Below are positions 15,186 to 23,055 of a stretch of 41,303 nucleotides of DNA, piece by piece. The position numbers and the translations under genes are program-made. How positions within the stretch are numbered: position 1 is the first letter of the stretch; each line of letters begins with the position of its first letter. Origin of the DNA: Chloroflexota bacterium. Its GTDB lineage: Bacteria; Chloroflexota; Anaerolineae; Aggregatilineales; Phototrophicaceae. The notes under the pieces are model-generated. The model saw only the letters and a list, made by a program, of their open reading frames with translations. It did no database searches and had not been told where the DNA came from. The stretch is from positions 1 to 41,303 of the forward strand of contig JACAES010000063.1 in NCBI GenBank assembly GCA_013388735.1, in the 5' to 3' direction.

Positions 15186-17543
15186 TCAGTCTGACTTGCC
15201 GGGATCGTCGTCGTCGGGCAGCGGCGTATTGGTCGGCGGCGGCGGCTGAGTCGTCGGCACCGGCGTATTAGTCGGCGCTTTGGTCGGCCCCGGCGTGAAT
15301 GTCCACGTCGGCGGGGGTTTGGTCGGGACCTTCGACGGCGTGTAGGTCGGTCGCGGCGTATTGCTTGGGCCTGGCGTATTGGTCGGCGCCGGCGTCGGCA
15401 CTTCATCCAGGATGATCTCGCCGGAAGGCGGGCCGCCAGGTTCGCCAGGGCCGGGGCCGCCGCCCTCACGCCCGCAGCCGATGATGAACCGGCTGCCGTT
15501 GAAGTCTATCGGCGACATGCCGATGCTGCTCAACGTCGAGGATACACCGTCGAAGTCAATGAAGATCGGCGTGATCGAATTCGGGCTGAAGGTGTAATCC
15601 TGCACCCAGCGCCCCTCGCCCAGGCCGTGCGTCGGCGGGTTGGCGTCCTGCGTGGGGCTGTTGGAGTCCCACATCAGCACGCTGCCGGGGCTGCCGGGCG
15701 GCGCGGCTGCCGTCACTCTGGCTAAGGTCAGCACACCCGGCGCGACCTGCCGCCAGTTGATGGTGAAGTCCGTGAACGGCGCGATCTGGTTGCGTTGGTT
15801 GACCACTTCCAGCCGCACGATGCCGAACTGCTCGAAGCGCACGAAACGCACGCGCAGGTCTGCCGAGGCGCAGTCCGGCGTCCGGGTCGGCGTCGGCGGC
15901 GGGGCAGACGGGTCGAAGGTCGGCGTCGGCGTCGGCTCAGGCAGTTCCAGCGTAATCACGCAGTCCGGGCCGCCTTCAGGGTTGTGGAAGTAGAACTGTG
16001 AACCGCCGTAGTCATGGATGGTCGTGTAGTTTTCCAGTTGCAGCGGCCCGTTGGCGAACAGCGCGCCCCAGGTCGCCACGTCGTTGGCCGAAATCGTCCG
16101 GTCGTTTTCGTCCGTTTCAGCAAACGGCGGCGTGGACGGGTCGGCATTGGTGTCGGTCGGCGATTCATGATCCTCGCCGTGCCAGTGCGGCAGGCCGTTC
16201 ATGCCCAGGTCGGACACGTACATCAGCGGGAAGTCCCCGACGGGTTTCCAGCGGAACAAAGCGCGCGTCAGGAAAGTCGCTTTATCATTGTTGTTCTGGA
16301 TTTCGATACGCACCGTGTTGCCGCTGATGTCCAGATCACTGGCCGTGATGCGCTCGCACAGGAAGGGCGGGCGCGGCGTGGTGGTCAGCGTCGCCGACGG
16401 GATGGGTGACGGGGTGTGGGTGCTGGTCGGCGGCAGCGTTTGCGTCGGCGTAAACGACGGCGTGAACGTCGGCGTGTCGAAGGCCGGATTTTCAGCGCCG
16501 GGGTTGTTGATCGCCCCGACCGCCCGCGCCGCGCGGAACGATTCAACGATGGCCGTGCGTCGCGCCTGCATGGTGATGTAGTTCCGCAGCCCCAGCGGCG
16601 TCACCAGCGGGTGATTGAACGTCACCACGATGGTCACGCTGTCGGCAGGGCCGCCGGGGTCCATCCAGGGGATGCCGGCGTTTTCCAGCAGATCGCCATC
16701 CGTGACCAGCCCGGGCGGCAGCACTTCGTTCAGCAAACACGACGGCACCGGCGGATCGAGGTCTTCGTCGGCATTGTTCCGCACCGCCGTCTCGCCCAGA
16801 TAGTTGACGAACCGCGTTGTCACCGGGTTATTGTCAATTTTATGGAAGGTCGTCGAGCCGTTGTCACGCTCCAGCCGGTCGCGCGTGCTGCATATCATGA
16901 CGTGGAACCAGCCGCGCTGGTCAGAACGCGGATACGGGCGCTCCCAGACATCCGCCCAGGGCCAGCCGTCAATGTTCTTCTTGGCATCTTCCCCTGCCGG
17001 AATATCCAGCGGGTTGTCTTCCAGCGCCAGGCCGGCGGCCCCGCGCCGGGCTTCTTCCATAATCGAAAGCAGCCGCGCCATATCCTTGCGCATATCCTGA
17101 TGCGACTCGTCGCCGGGGTCGCAGTTGCGCCCGTCATTCCAGGTCGCAAACAGGGATTCCAGGCCGCCCTGGTAGACCTTTACCTCGTAGGACCTGACAT
17201 CGCCACCGGCATCGGTATACGAATAGGGCCGGGTAGCCATCGTCCCGCGTTGGTCAGCGCCGCCATAGGCCGCTTCGTCGTCGTATACGCATGGGATGAA
17301 GCCGGTCGGGTCGGACTGCTTCGACTTAGTGTCCATCACATACTGGTTTTCATAATATTGCCCGGTGCTGGCATAACGCGCCGCCGTCCGCGCGGCGTTT
17401 TGCAGCGTCACCCAGGCCTGGAAGATGCGCCCAAACTCGATGATGCCAAACAGCAGCAGCAGCAAGATGGGCAGCGTAATGGCGAATTCGGCCAGGGTCT
17501 GGCCCTTTCGCCGCCTCCTTTGCCGTTCGGTGTTGTTGTCCAT
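15186..17543 (-). CDS. Large TadE-like surface protein with duplicated domain and Pro/Thr linkers
   Basis: A 785-residue protein from ATG 17543. Residues about 8-60 are a TadE domain: basic RRRRKGQTLAEFAITLP, one membrane helix (ILLLLLFGIIEFGRIF) and LQNAARTAARYAS. A long extracytoplasmic region follows, then a first Thr/Pro linker (about 368-395), a domain from C396 to about 535, a second linker (PTPTPTFDPSAPPPTPT), a related domain from C558 to about 690, and a C-terminal tail of TPxPT repeats (about 705-785). It is far longer than classical TadE minor pilins of roughly 150-200 residues. It is the last gene of a three-gene unit with a TadG-vWA and another TadE protein. A cell-surface or pilus-tip role is likely but not shown. 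Confidence 0.8.
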   Translation of the reverse strand: MDNNTERQRRRRKGQTLAEFAITLPILLLLLFGIIEFGRIFQAWVTLQNAARTAARYASTGQYYENQYVMDTKSKQSDPTGFIPCVYDDEAAYGGADQRGTMATRPYSYTDAGGDVRSYEVKVYQGGLESLFATWNDGRNCDPGDESHQDMRKDMARLLSIMEEARRGAAGLALEDNPLDIPAGEDAKKNIDGWPWADVWERPYPRSDQRGWFHVMICSTRDRLERDNGSTTFHKIDNNPVTTRFVNYLGETAVRNNADEDLDPPVPSCLLNEVLPPGLVTDGDLLENAGIPWMDPGGPADSVTIVVTFNHPLVTPLGLRNYITMQARRTAIVESFRAARAVGAINNPGAENPAFDTPTFTPSFTPTQTLPPTSTHTPSPIPSATLTTTPRPPFLCERITASDLDISGNTVRIEIQNNNDKATFLTRALFRWKPVGDFPLMYVSDLGMNGLPHWHGEDHESPTDTNADPSTPPFAETDENDRTISANDVATWGALFANGPLQLENYTTIHDYGGSQFYFHNPEGGPDCVITLELPEPTPTPTFDPSAPPPTPTRTPDCASADLRVRFVRFEQFGIVRLEVVNQRNQIAPFTDFTINWRQVAPGVLTLARVTAAAPPGSPGSVLMWDSNSPTQDANPPTHGLGEGRWVQDYTFSPNSITPIFIDFDGVSSTLSSIGMSPIDFNGSRFIIGCGREGGGPGPGEPGGPPSGEIILDEVPTPAPTNTPGPSNTPRPTYTPSKVPTKPPPTWTFTPGPTKAPTNTPVPTTQPPPPTNTPLPDDDDPGKSD

Positions 17544-17548
17544 ACACA

Positions 17549-17554
17549 CCCCCT
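17549..17554 (-). promoter_or_regulatory. Ribosome binding site that sets the start of the large TadE gene
   Basis: AGGGGG on the - strand (17554-17549) lies five bases before ATG 17543. A GTG at 17549 would overlap this site, so ATG 17543 is the better start. Confidence 0.7.
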
Positions 17555-17591
17555 AAAAAGCGGTCCGTCGCCGGGCCGTTTATCCACTCTA

Positions 17592-20129
17592 CTAGCGCGC
17601 CAGTCGCGTGAACATACGCGCGGCGATTTCATCAAACACCAGCTGCAGTTCCAGCCCGTTGGTCGCGTTAAAGTAGTTGCCGCAGTTTTCGCCCGGCGCT
17701 TTTGGCACGATGATGGTCGTATGCGGCAGCCCGGCGGCCTTCACGTCCTCGACCGTGTTATAGCCGGGGATCGGGTCTTCGCACGGGCCGCGCAGCCCCC
17801 ACTCATCGTCCGGGTTCAGCAGCAGATTCGGCTGACCGTCATTGCGTAAGTCCTGCTGGTAGTCGGTGTCAATCTGGAAGTTATCGCCCACGTCGGCGAT
17901 GTAACGCAGCAGTTCTTCGCCCAGGAAGTCTTCCGGGTTATCCTCGGCATCCTTGTCACCCTGCTCGAAACCCAGCCCGAAACCGATGGTGAAAATCGTC
18001 GGAAGCTGCAAGTCGTTGCGGTCGCTGCTGCTGCTGCCGATCTTCAGCCAGGGATACGGGTCAATCAGGCCGACATAATCCGCCCAGTCGCGGGCGTAGT
18101 CGTCCACATCATAATAGTTCACGTCGCAGCTCGGATTGCCCAGGTTGGTGTAGATGCTGCCGTCGTCCAGTTTATCGCGCGGGTCGAAGCAGAAGTGCCG
18201 CGACTCCGGCTTGGGGTCAGAGCAGTACGGGAAGCCGGGAACTTCGTCGCGCACCAGTTCGGCCGGGTTGGCCGTCGTGCCGGTAGGACACACCCCATAC
18301 ACGCCGTACTCGCCCTTCAGCGGCGGGTCAGCCGGGTCGGTGTACGGATTGGGCAGAGTGAGCGCGCGTTTGTTGATGTAAGCCGGGTCGCTCGCGCCCG
18401 CCGCGCCGTCGCTGAGCATGACCATCACCCAGACCGCGCCGTTGGTGCGTTTGGTGGCCGGGTCCAGCAGCGCGTTATTGGCCGTCCGCAGCGCCGCGCC
18501 CATGTTCGTCCCCCGGCAGGATGCCCGCAGTTCATAAGTGTACAGCGCCGGGTTGGCGCCGGAGGGCAGCAGCGCGCCCCAGGCCGACTCGTTGTAGTTC
18601 GGGATCATGATCGGTTTGACCAGCGCCGTCAGCGCCGACGGGAAACGCAGCGCGTTATAGTCCGGGTCGCTGGTGTCGCTGGTGGAGCTGTACAGGCTGC
18701 GCGGGTAGCCGAGATAGGCATTATGGAACGGGCAGCTGTCCTTGACCGGATAGTCAACGATCTTCCCCACCTGCACGGAATTCCAGTAATCCGCGTAATC
18801 ATACCTTACAGCCGTCGTTCCAAAATTAACCTTGAAGCCATCCCACAACCCATCATCATTGGTATCGGCGTAGAAGTTCGATTCCGCCCGCACCCCCACC
18901 GCCTTTTGCAGGATGTTGACGGCGTTAGCTTCGTTGTCAATCATGTGGGAGACATCCTTGCCCGGCGGGTGTTCCGGCACCATCAGGGTCGCGCCGCGAT
19001 CAAAGGTGACGATGGCGACGCGGTCGCCGCGCGCGAAGTCCACCTGTTTGATGAAGTTGACGCTGGCGTCGCGCGCCTGTTTGAAGGGCTGGCACACCAG
19101 GTCATAAAAATCCTGATCCTGGTCCGGGTCGTTGCAGCAGCCGTAGAAGTTATAACCCAACTGGAAGCGGCTGAACTTGGTCGGGTAGCTGATGCCCAGG
19201 AAGGCGCTGAATTCCTGCAGCAGGTTGTCGTCCGGGTCGTAACCGCCCGCCGCGCCGTTGGGGATTTCGCGCGTGCCGGCGGGCCAGAAGCGCACCCGGC
19301 AGTTCGGGTGTGGCAGGCGCGAGTCGCCCGCCGATACTTCCACCGGCGTGCTGCCGTTCATCACAAACGCCCTGAAGGCGTTCGGCTGATTGGGCGGGTT
19401 GAAGCGTGGGTCAGACAGAATCTGGCCGTTGCTATAGGTCAGGATTTGTTCCCACAGGTCGGCGGTTTCGCCGCCCGGCACCTGGTCGGCGCGCGGCGGC
19501 ACGATGCGGGCGCTTTTGTCCGCGTAAGAGCCATCTCTCTGAGGAATCGCCGCCCAGTCCTCATGAGAGGTTTCGCTCAGCATGGACTCGGACACGTCCA
19601 TAATCAGCACCACGTCCAGCACGGCGGTTTCCGAAATGGCAGAGGCTTCCAGCCGCACCGACCCCCAGCCCAGCAGGCGCAGGAACACGGTCGGCGACTC
19701 AAGCTGGGCGGTCACACGCACCAGCTTGCGCTGGTCTTCGGTACACAGTTCGGGGTCGCTGTAGTCGGTGGAGATGCAGGTTTCCACCAGCACGGCGGAG
19801 GGCGTCAGGCCGTAAAATTCGATGAACTGGCGGGCAGCCAGGTTAACGGTCGCCAGATTGCGAGCATAGGCGATGCCGTTCACATCCAGCCCTTTGGCAG
19901 CAGCCTCATCTCTTTCCGCCTGCGTCGGCGTGGCGCGGCGCACCTGGCCGGCAGCGGCGACGGCGGCGCTGTCCACCGCGCGCCGCAGCGTGCTGTAACG
20001 CACGAACAGCAGCGAGACATCGGTGACGATGCCGACGAAACCCAGCAGGACGATGAAGCCAAACGCCATGATGACGATGGTCTGGCCGGTTTGCCCCCGG
20101 CGGAGCATGTGTCGCATCAGTCGTTTCAT
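17592..20129 (-). CDS. TadG-like protein with von Willebrand factor A domain
   Basis: An 845-residue protein from ATG 20129, which has GAGGTG just upstream; a longer frame to 20213 has no such support. It starts MKRLMRHMLRRGQTGQTIV followed by one membrane helix (about 18-40) and the Flp/TadG N-terminal pattern YSTLRRAVDSAAVAAAG. From about 170 a vWA domain begins, with MIDAS residues D178-V-S180-E-S182; the domain is interrupted by long inserts. Near residue 422 there is a DxNxDGxxD loop (DTNDDGLWD), a likely calcium site. These proteins are anchored in the membrane with the bulk outside and are often linked to tight-adherence pili or adhesion. A ten-base gap follows the upstream TadE gene. 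Confidence 0.85.
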   Translation of the reverse strand: MKRLMRHMLRRGQTGQTIVIMAFGFIVLLGFVGIVTDVSLLFVRYSTLRRAVDSAAVAAAGQVRRATPTQAERDEAAAKGLDVNGIAYARNLATVNLAARQFIEFYGLTPSAVLVETCISTDYSDPELCTEDQRKLVRVTAQLESPTVFLRLLGWGSVRLEASAISETAVLDVVLIMDVSESMLSETSHEDWAAIPQRDGSYADKSARIVPPRADQVPGGETADLWEQILTYSNGQILSDPRFNPPNQPNAFRAFVMNGSTPVEVSAGDSRLPHPNCRVRFWPAGTREIPNGAAGGYDPDDNLLQEFSAFLGISYPTKFSRFQLGYNFYGCCNDPDQDQDFYDLVCQPFKQARDASVNFIKQVDFARGDRVAIVTFDRGATLMVPEHPPGKDVSHMIDNEANAVNILQKAVGVRAESNFYADTNDDGLWDGFKVNFGTTAVRYDYADYWNSVQVGKIVDYPVKDSCPFHNAYLGYPRSLYSSTSDTSDPDYNALRFPSALTALVKPIMIPNYNESAWGALLPSGANPALYTYELRASCRGTNMGAALRTANNALLDPATKRTNGAVWVMVMLSDGAAGASDPAYINKRALTLPNPYTDPADPPLKGEYGVYGVCPTGTTANPAELVRDEVPGFPYCSDPKPESRHFCFDPRDKLDDGSIYTNLGNPSCDVNYYDVDDYARDWADYVGLIDPYPWLKIGSSSSDRNDLQLPTIFTIGFGLGFEQGDKDAEDNPEDFLGEELLRYIADVGDNFQIDTDYQQDLRNDGQPNLLLNPDDEWGLRGPCEDPIPGYNTVEDVKAAGLPHTTIIVPKAPGENCGNYFNATNGLELQLVFDEIAARMFTRLAR

Positions 20130-20139
20130 AAGCACCTCG

Positions 20140-21282
20140 CTACGGGAAGCGAATTCGCGGCTCGACGGCCGGCACCGGGAAGGCTGCCCAGACCGAAATG
20201 GTGGTGTTATCACCCAGGATGGTGAAGACCGGGTTAAAGACCGGGTTTTTCAGCAGCAGTTCGTGCTGCCAGAACATCTCCACCAGCACCAGGCCGAAGG
20301 AAGCCAGTTTGTTGCGTTCGGTGGTGTCTTCCAGGCCAAAACCCGGCAGGTTAATCAACTGCTCGACTTCGGCAATCGTCCACTCCGAGCCGAGGCAGTT
20401 CACGCCCGCGCCGCCGACGTAGTGCTGCCCCACGTAGGAAAAGCCGCGCTGCCGCTCAAACGAGTTGGGGTCGCCGGCGTTAAACGGGTCGTAACCGGAC
20501 AGTTCGTAATAAATGCGGTTTTCCTCGATGTTTGGCAGATCATTGCCGAACTCATCCTTGCGCAGGTCATACGTCCGCACATTATCCGTCAGGTAATCAA
20601 ACGGGTCGCGGCTGTCCCAGGCAAAGCCGTTGCCCTCGTCGTCTACCGTACATTCGTTGGCGTTGGTCGGGTAGCGCCCCACCACCAGCACGCGCGGCAG
20701 CAGTTTTTCTTGGTCAACCGTCAGGTTGGGCAGGTCTACCACCGCCAGTTTATTGCGGTGCGCCGCCGGCACGCGGGCCGGGTCAATCAGTTGCAGCGCG
20801 AAAACCGAAATCGTGAAATCGTCGGGGAACTCGCCGCCGTCCGGGGCCGCGCCCTGTTTGAAGTCCAGCGGGTCCATGGATTGCAGCATGACGCACGTCA
20901 GCACGCTGTAAAAGCCCCGGTAGCGGGCGTCCGCCACCACCGAATTGCAATCCCGCACGCCGATACGCTGGGTATCGGTGGTAAGGTCGGGGGGATAAAA
21001 ATTCTGGATCGAGTTGGGAACCAGGCTGCCGTCGTTATTCCAGGACAGCGGGCTGGTATCGCCCTGCTGTACCGTGCCATACCGCGCCCCCACGCGGGTG
21101 GTTTCCAGCAGAATGAGGAAGTTATTGGCAAACCAGCCGACTTCGACCAGCCCCATGAGCAGTACGATCAAAATCGGCGTGACGAGCGCCAGTTCCACGA
21201 CGCTCTGCCCTCTGCGGCGGTCGCCATAAACCGCCGGCGTGCCGTCGAGAAGCTCGACAAGGGTTTTGAGTAATCTTCGCAT
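20140..21282 (-). CDS. TadE-like protein
   Basis: A 380-residue protein with the TadE signature near the N terminus: RRRGQSVVELALVTPILIVLL, a single membrane helix (about 31-50), then the Phe/Leu-rich NNFLILLETTRVGARYG. The remaining 300 residues are hydrophilic and extracytoplasmic, much longer than standard TadE, and I recognise no domain in them. ATG 21282 follows GAGGGCG. This is the first gene of the trio ending at 15186. A weak promoter (TTGTGG at 21339-21334, TATGCG at 21316-21311, 17 bases apart) and a possible extended -10, TGGTATCAT, lie upstream. No secretin, prepilin peptidase or TadA ATPase is in the window. Confidence 0.83.
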   Translation of the reverse strand: MRRLLKTLVELLDGTPAVYGDRRRGQSVVELALVTPILIVLLMGLVEVGWFANNFLILLETTRVGARYGTVQQGDTSPLSWNNDGSLVPNSIQNFYPPDLTTDTQRIGVRDCNSVVADARYRGFYSVLTCVMLQSMDPLDFKQGAAPDGGEFPDDFTISVFALQLIDPARVPAAHRNKLAVVDLPNLTVDQEKLLPRVLVVGRYPTNANECTVDDEGNGFAWDSRDPFDYLTDNVRTYDLRKDEFGNDLPNIEENRIYYELSGYDPFNAGDPNSFERQRGFSYVGQHYVGGAGVNCLGSEWTIAEVEQLINLPGFGLEDTTERNKLASFGLVLVEMFWQHELLLKNPVFNPVFTILGDNTTISVWAAFPVPAVEPRIRFP

Positions 21283-21468
21283 CGCCCGCCCTCAATAGAT
21301 TACCGGTTGACGCATATCGGCAATTTGATGATACCACAAGCCTGAGTTTATGCGGTGCGGCTACTGATAAGAAGTTGTACGAGTTTTGTGCAAAAGCGCG
21401 TAGGCCATCGGTACTGCCGGAGCAGCCCAAAGGGGTTTCGCGCCGCCGGCACCGAACCAACGTCTGAG

Positions 21469-21504
21469 GGAAATAAACAGAGGCGGGCCTGGAAACCCGC
21501 CTCT
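21469..21504 (-). terminator. Terminator after the degenerate response regulator gene
   Basis: On the - strand AGAGGCGGG (21504-21496) pairs exactly with CCCGCCTCT (21487-21479) around an eight-base loop, followed by GTTTATTT. It begins 22 bases after the stop of the regulator gene (21526) and separates that unit from the TadE trio. Confidence 0.75.
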
Positions 21505-21525
21505 GCCCAAAACCGAAAACGCGCA

Positions 21526-22248
21526 TTAACGCAGGCGCAGGCTGCCCGCCACTGGCTGCTCGATCTCCACCCGCGCGCGCACCGCATACCCGCGCCCGTG
21601 CCGCGACTGGATGATGGCCGGGCGCTCCGGGTCATCCTCAATCTTGCGCCGCAGGTTGCGGACATGGTTACGAACCAGGGCGGTATCGCCCGTGCCATGC
21701 GGGTAACGCCACACGTCGGACAGCAGCGTTTGTGTCGAATGAAGCTGGTTGGGCGCGCTGCACAAAAACAGCAGCAGATCAAATTCCATCTGCGTCAGCA
21801 TCACCTTACGATCATTCACGTAGACGGTCAGGCTGTGCGGCACGATCCGCAGCGTCGGCAGGTTATCATCCTGCCGGTTGATGCGGCGCAGATGCGCGCG
21901 CACGCGCGCCGCCAGTTCGCGCAGGGCGAACGGTTTGCGTAAGTAGTCGTCCCCTCCGGCATCCAGCGCATCGGCCACGCCGTAGGATGAGTCGGCGTCA
22001 TTCAGAAACAGGATCGGCGTCTGGGCAGTCAGCGGCATCGCGCGCAGCTTGCGGCACAGCGCGAGTCCATCCCCCCCCCCCGGCAGATGCATACTGATGA
22101 CCAACAGATGCGGCGGGGCGGTTTCTATCATATGCAGCGCATCATAGCTGGAAGTGGCTTTGGCTACCACATAACCTTCCCGCTTCAAAAGTTGTTCGAT
22201 CATGTCCAGCGTTTCAGCGTCGTTGTCTACAAGCAGGATTTTATACAT
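21526..22248 (-). CDS. OmpR-type regulator with degenerate receiver (pseudo-receiver)
   Basis: 240 residues: a receiver fold (1-122) and a winged-helix DNA-binding domain (about 130-228, ending SRHGRGYAVRA). The receiver keeps D8, D10 and K105, but the phospho-acceptor position is S52 (LLVISMHLP) and the conserved Thr/Ser is N83 (LFLNDAD). The nearby intact regulator has D52 and T82 at these places, so normal phosphorylation is unlikely here. A run of three Gly (57-59), encoded by a G11 tract, adds one residue relative to that neighbour. The DNA-binding domain looks intact, with the usual HVRNLRRKIE recognition-helix region. It may act independently of phosphorylation or through dimerisation. 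Genes upstream on this strand are the intact regulator, its kinase and a PspA protein. Confidence 0.88.
   Translation of the reverse strand: MYKILLVDNDAETLDMIEQLLKREGYVVAKATSSYDALHMIETAPPHLLVISMHLPGGGDGLALCRKLRAMPLTAQTPILFLNDADSSYGVADALDAGGDDYLRKPFALRELAARVRAHLRRINRQDDNLPTLRIVPHSLTVYVNDRKVMLTQMEFDLLLFLCSAPNQLHSTQTLLSDVWRYPHGTGDTALVRNHVRNLRRKIEDDPERPAIIQSRHGRGYAVRARVEIEQPVAGSLRLR
22071..22081 (-). repeat. G11 homopolymer inside the regulator gene
   Basis: Eleven consecutive C on the + strand (G on the coding strand) encode part of PGGGD in the loop just after the phospho-acceptor position. Such tracts are prone to slippage by replication or sequencing. The frame given here is open, and both receiver halves read correctly. 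Confidence 0.9.
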
Positions 22249-22275
22249 TTGGGCCAGTCCAGTTTTGGTGACGAT

Positions 22276-22304
22276 CTTATATGTAACCAGTATAGCCTGA
22301 TAAA
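22276..22304 (-). promoter_or_regulatory. Possible promoter of the degenerate regulator gene
   Basis: TTTATC (22304-22299) and TATAAG (22281-22276) are 17 bases apart on the - strand, in an AT-rich 120-base gap between the two regulator genes. The -35 match is weak and no Shine-Dalgarno precedes ATG 22248. Confidence 0.3.
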
Positions 22305-22368
22305 CACGCTAATACGGTTTACAGATCTAAACAATTTGTGAATTCCGGGACTGGACGGCAGAAATGGC

Positions 22369-23055
22369 TCAGGCCGAAATCATATACCCGACTCCGTGAA
22401 TAGTGCGAATGTACCGCCGGTCGGTGTTCCTTTCGATTTTGGCGCGCAGATTGCGCACGTGCGCCCGCACCAGATCGGGGTCGCCGGTATTCGGCGGGTA
22501 TTCCCAGACCGCTTGCAGCAGGTGGGACGGCGATAAGGCGCGGTTCGGGTTTTCCATCAGGTAGCGCAGCAGCCGGTGTTCGGTGGAGGTCAACTGGATG
22601 CGATACCCTTTGATATACACCTGGTAGGTATCCGAGTCGAGCCTGAGTTCGCTCAACTGGATCACCGCATCGCTGCGCGTTTCGCGCGTGCTGCGGCGCA
22701 GCAGGGCATGAACGCGCGCCCGCAGTTCGGCCAGTTCAAACGGCTTCACCACGTAATCGTCCGCGCCCGCGTCCAGGCCGTCCACAATATCGTCGGTGCT
22801 GCCTTTGGCCGTCAGGAACAAAATCGGCAGCGCCGTAAAACGCGGGTCGCGCCGGAGCTGCTGGCACAGGGTTATACCGTCCATACCCGGCATGATGATG
22901 TCGAGAATCAACAGGTCGGGGGCGCGCTTTTCGATCAGCGGCAGCGCCTCCTGCCCCGAATGAGCTAGGCCGACCTCGAACGCCTCGCGCTCCAGCACGC
23001 GGCCCAGCGTATCCAGCACCTCCGGGTCATCGTCTACAGCCAGGATATATGCCAT
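22369..23055 (-). CDS. OmpR/PhoB-family response regulator
   Basis: 228 residues with a complete receiver (acidic VDDDPE, phospho-acceptor D52 in LLILDIIMPGMDG, T82 in LFLTAKG, K104 in VVKPFE) and a C-terminal winged helix ending RTIHGVGYMISA. It should be phosphorylated by the kinase encoded just upstream and then bind DNA as a dimer. Its start overlaps the kinase stop by one base (TAATG), the classic arrangement of a cognate pair. Targets are unknown; the pspA-like gene and the second regulator next to it are natural candidates. Confidence 0.94.
   Translation of the reverse strand: MAYILAVDDDPEVLDTLGRVLEREAFEVGLAHSGQEALPLIEKRAPDLLILDIIMPGMDGITLCQQLRRDPRFTALPILFLTAKGSTDDIVDGLDAGADDYVVKPFELAELRARVHALLRRSTRETRSDAVIQLSELRLDSDTYQVYIKGYRIQLTSTEHRLLRYLMENPNRALSPSHLLQAVWEYPPNTGDPDLVRAHVRNLRAKIERNTDRRYIRTIHGVGYMISA

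Noticed and set aside
15190..15410. Repeated GTCGG/TTGGTCGG-like pattern resembling a short tandem repeat or CRISPR
   Set aside because: It is the coding sequence of a Pro/Thr-rich tail; there are no constant repeats with unique spacers.
18195..20225. Long open frame on the + strand opposite the TadG-vWA gene
   Set aside because: Composition is Arg/His/Gln-rich without recognisable domains, whereas the - strand frame has a TadG helix and vWA motif. It is a shadow caused by high GC.
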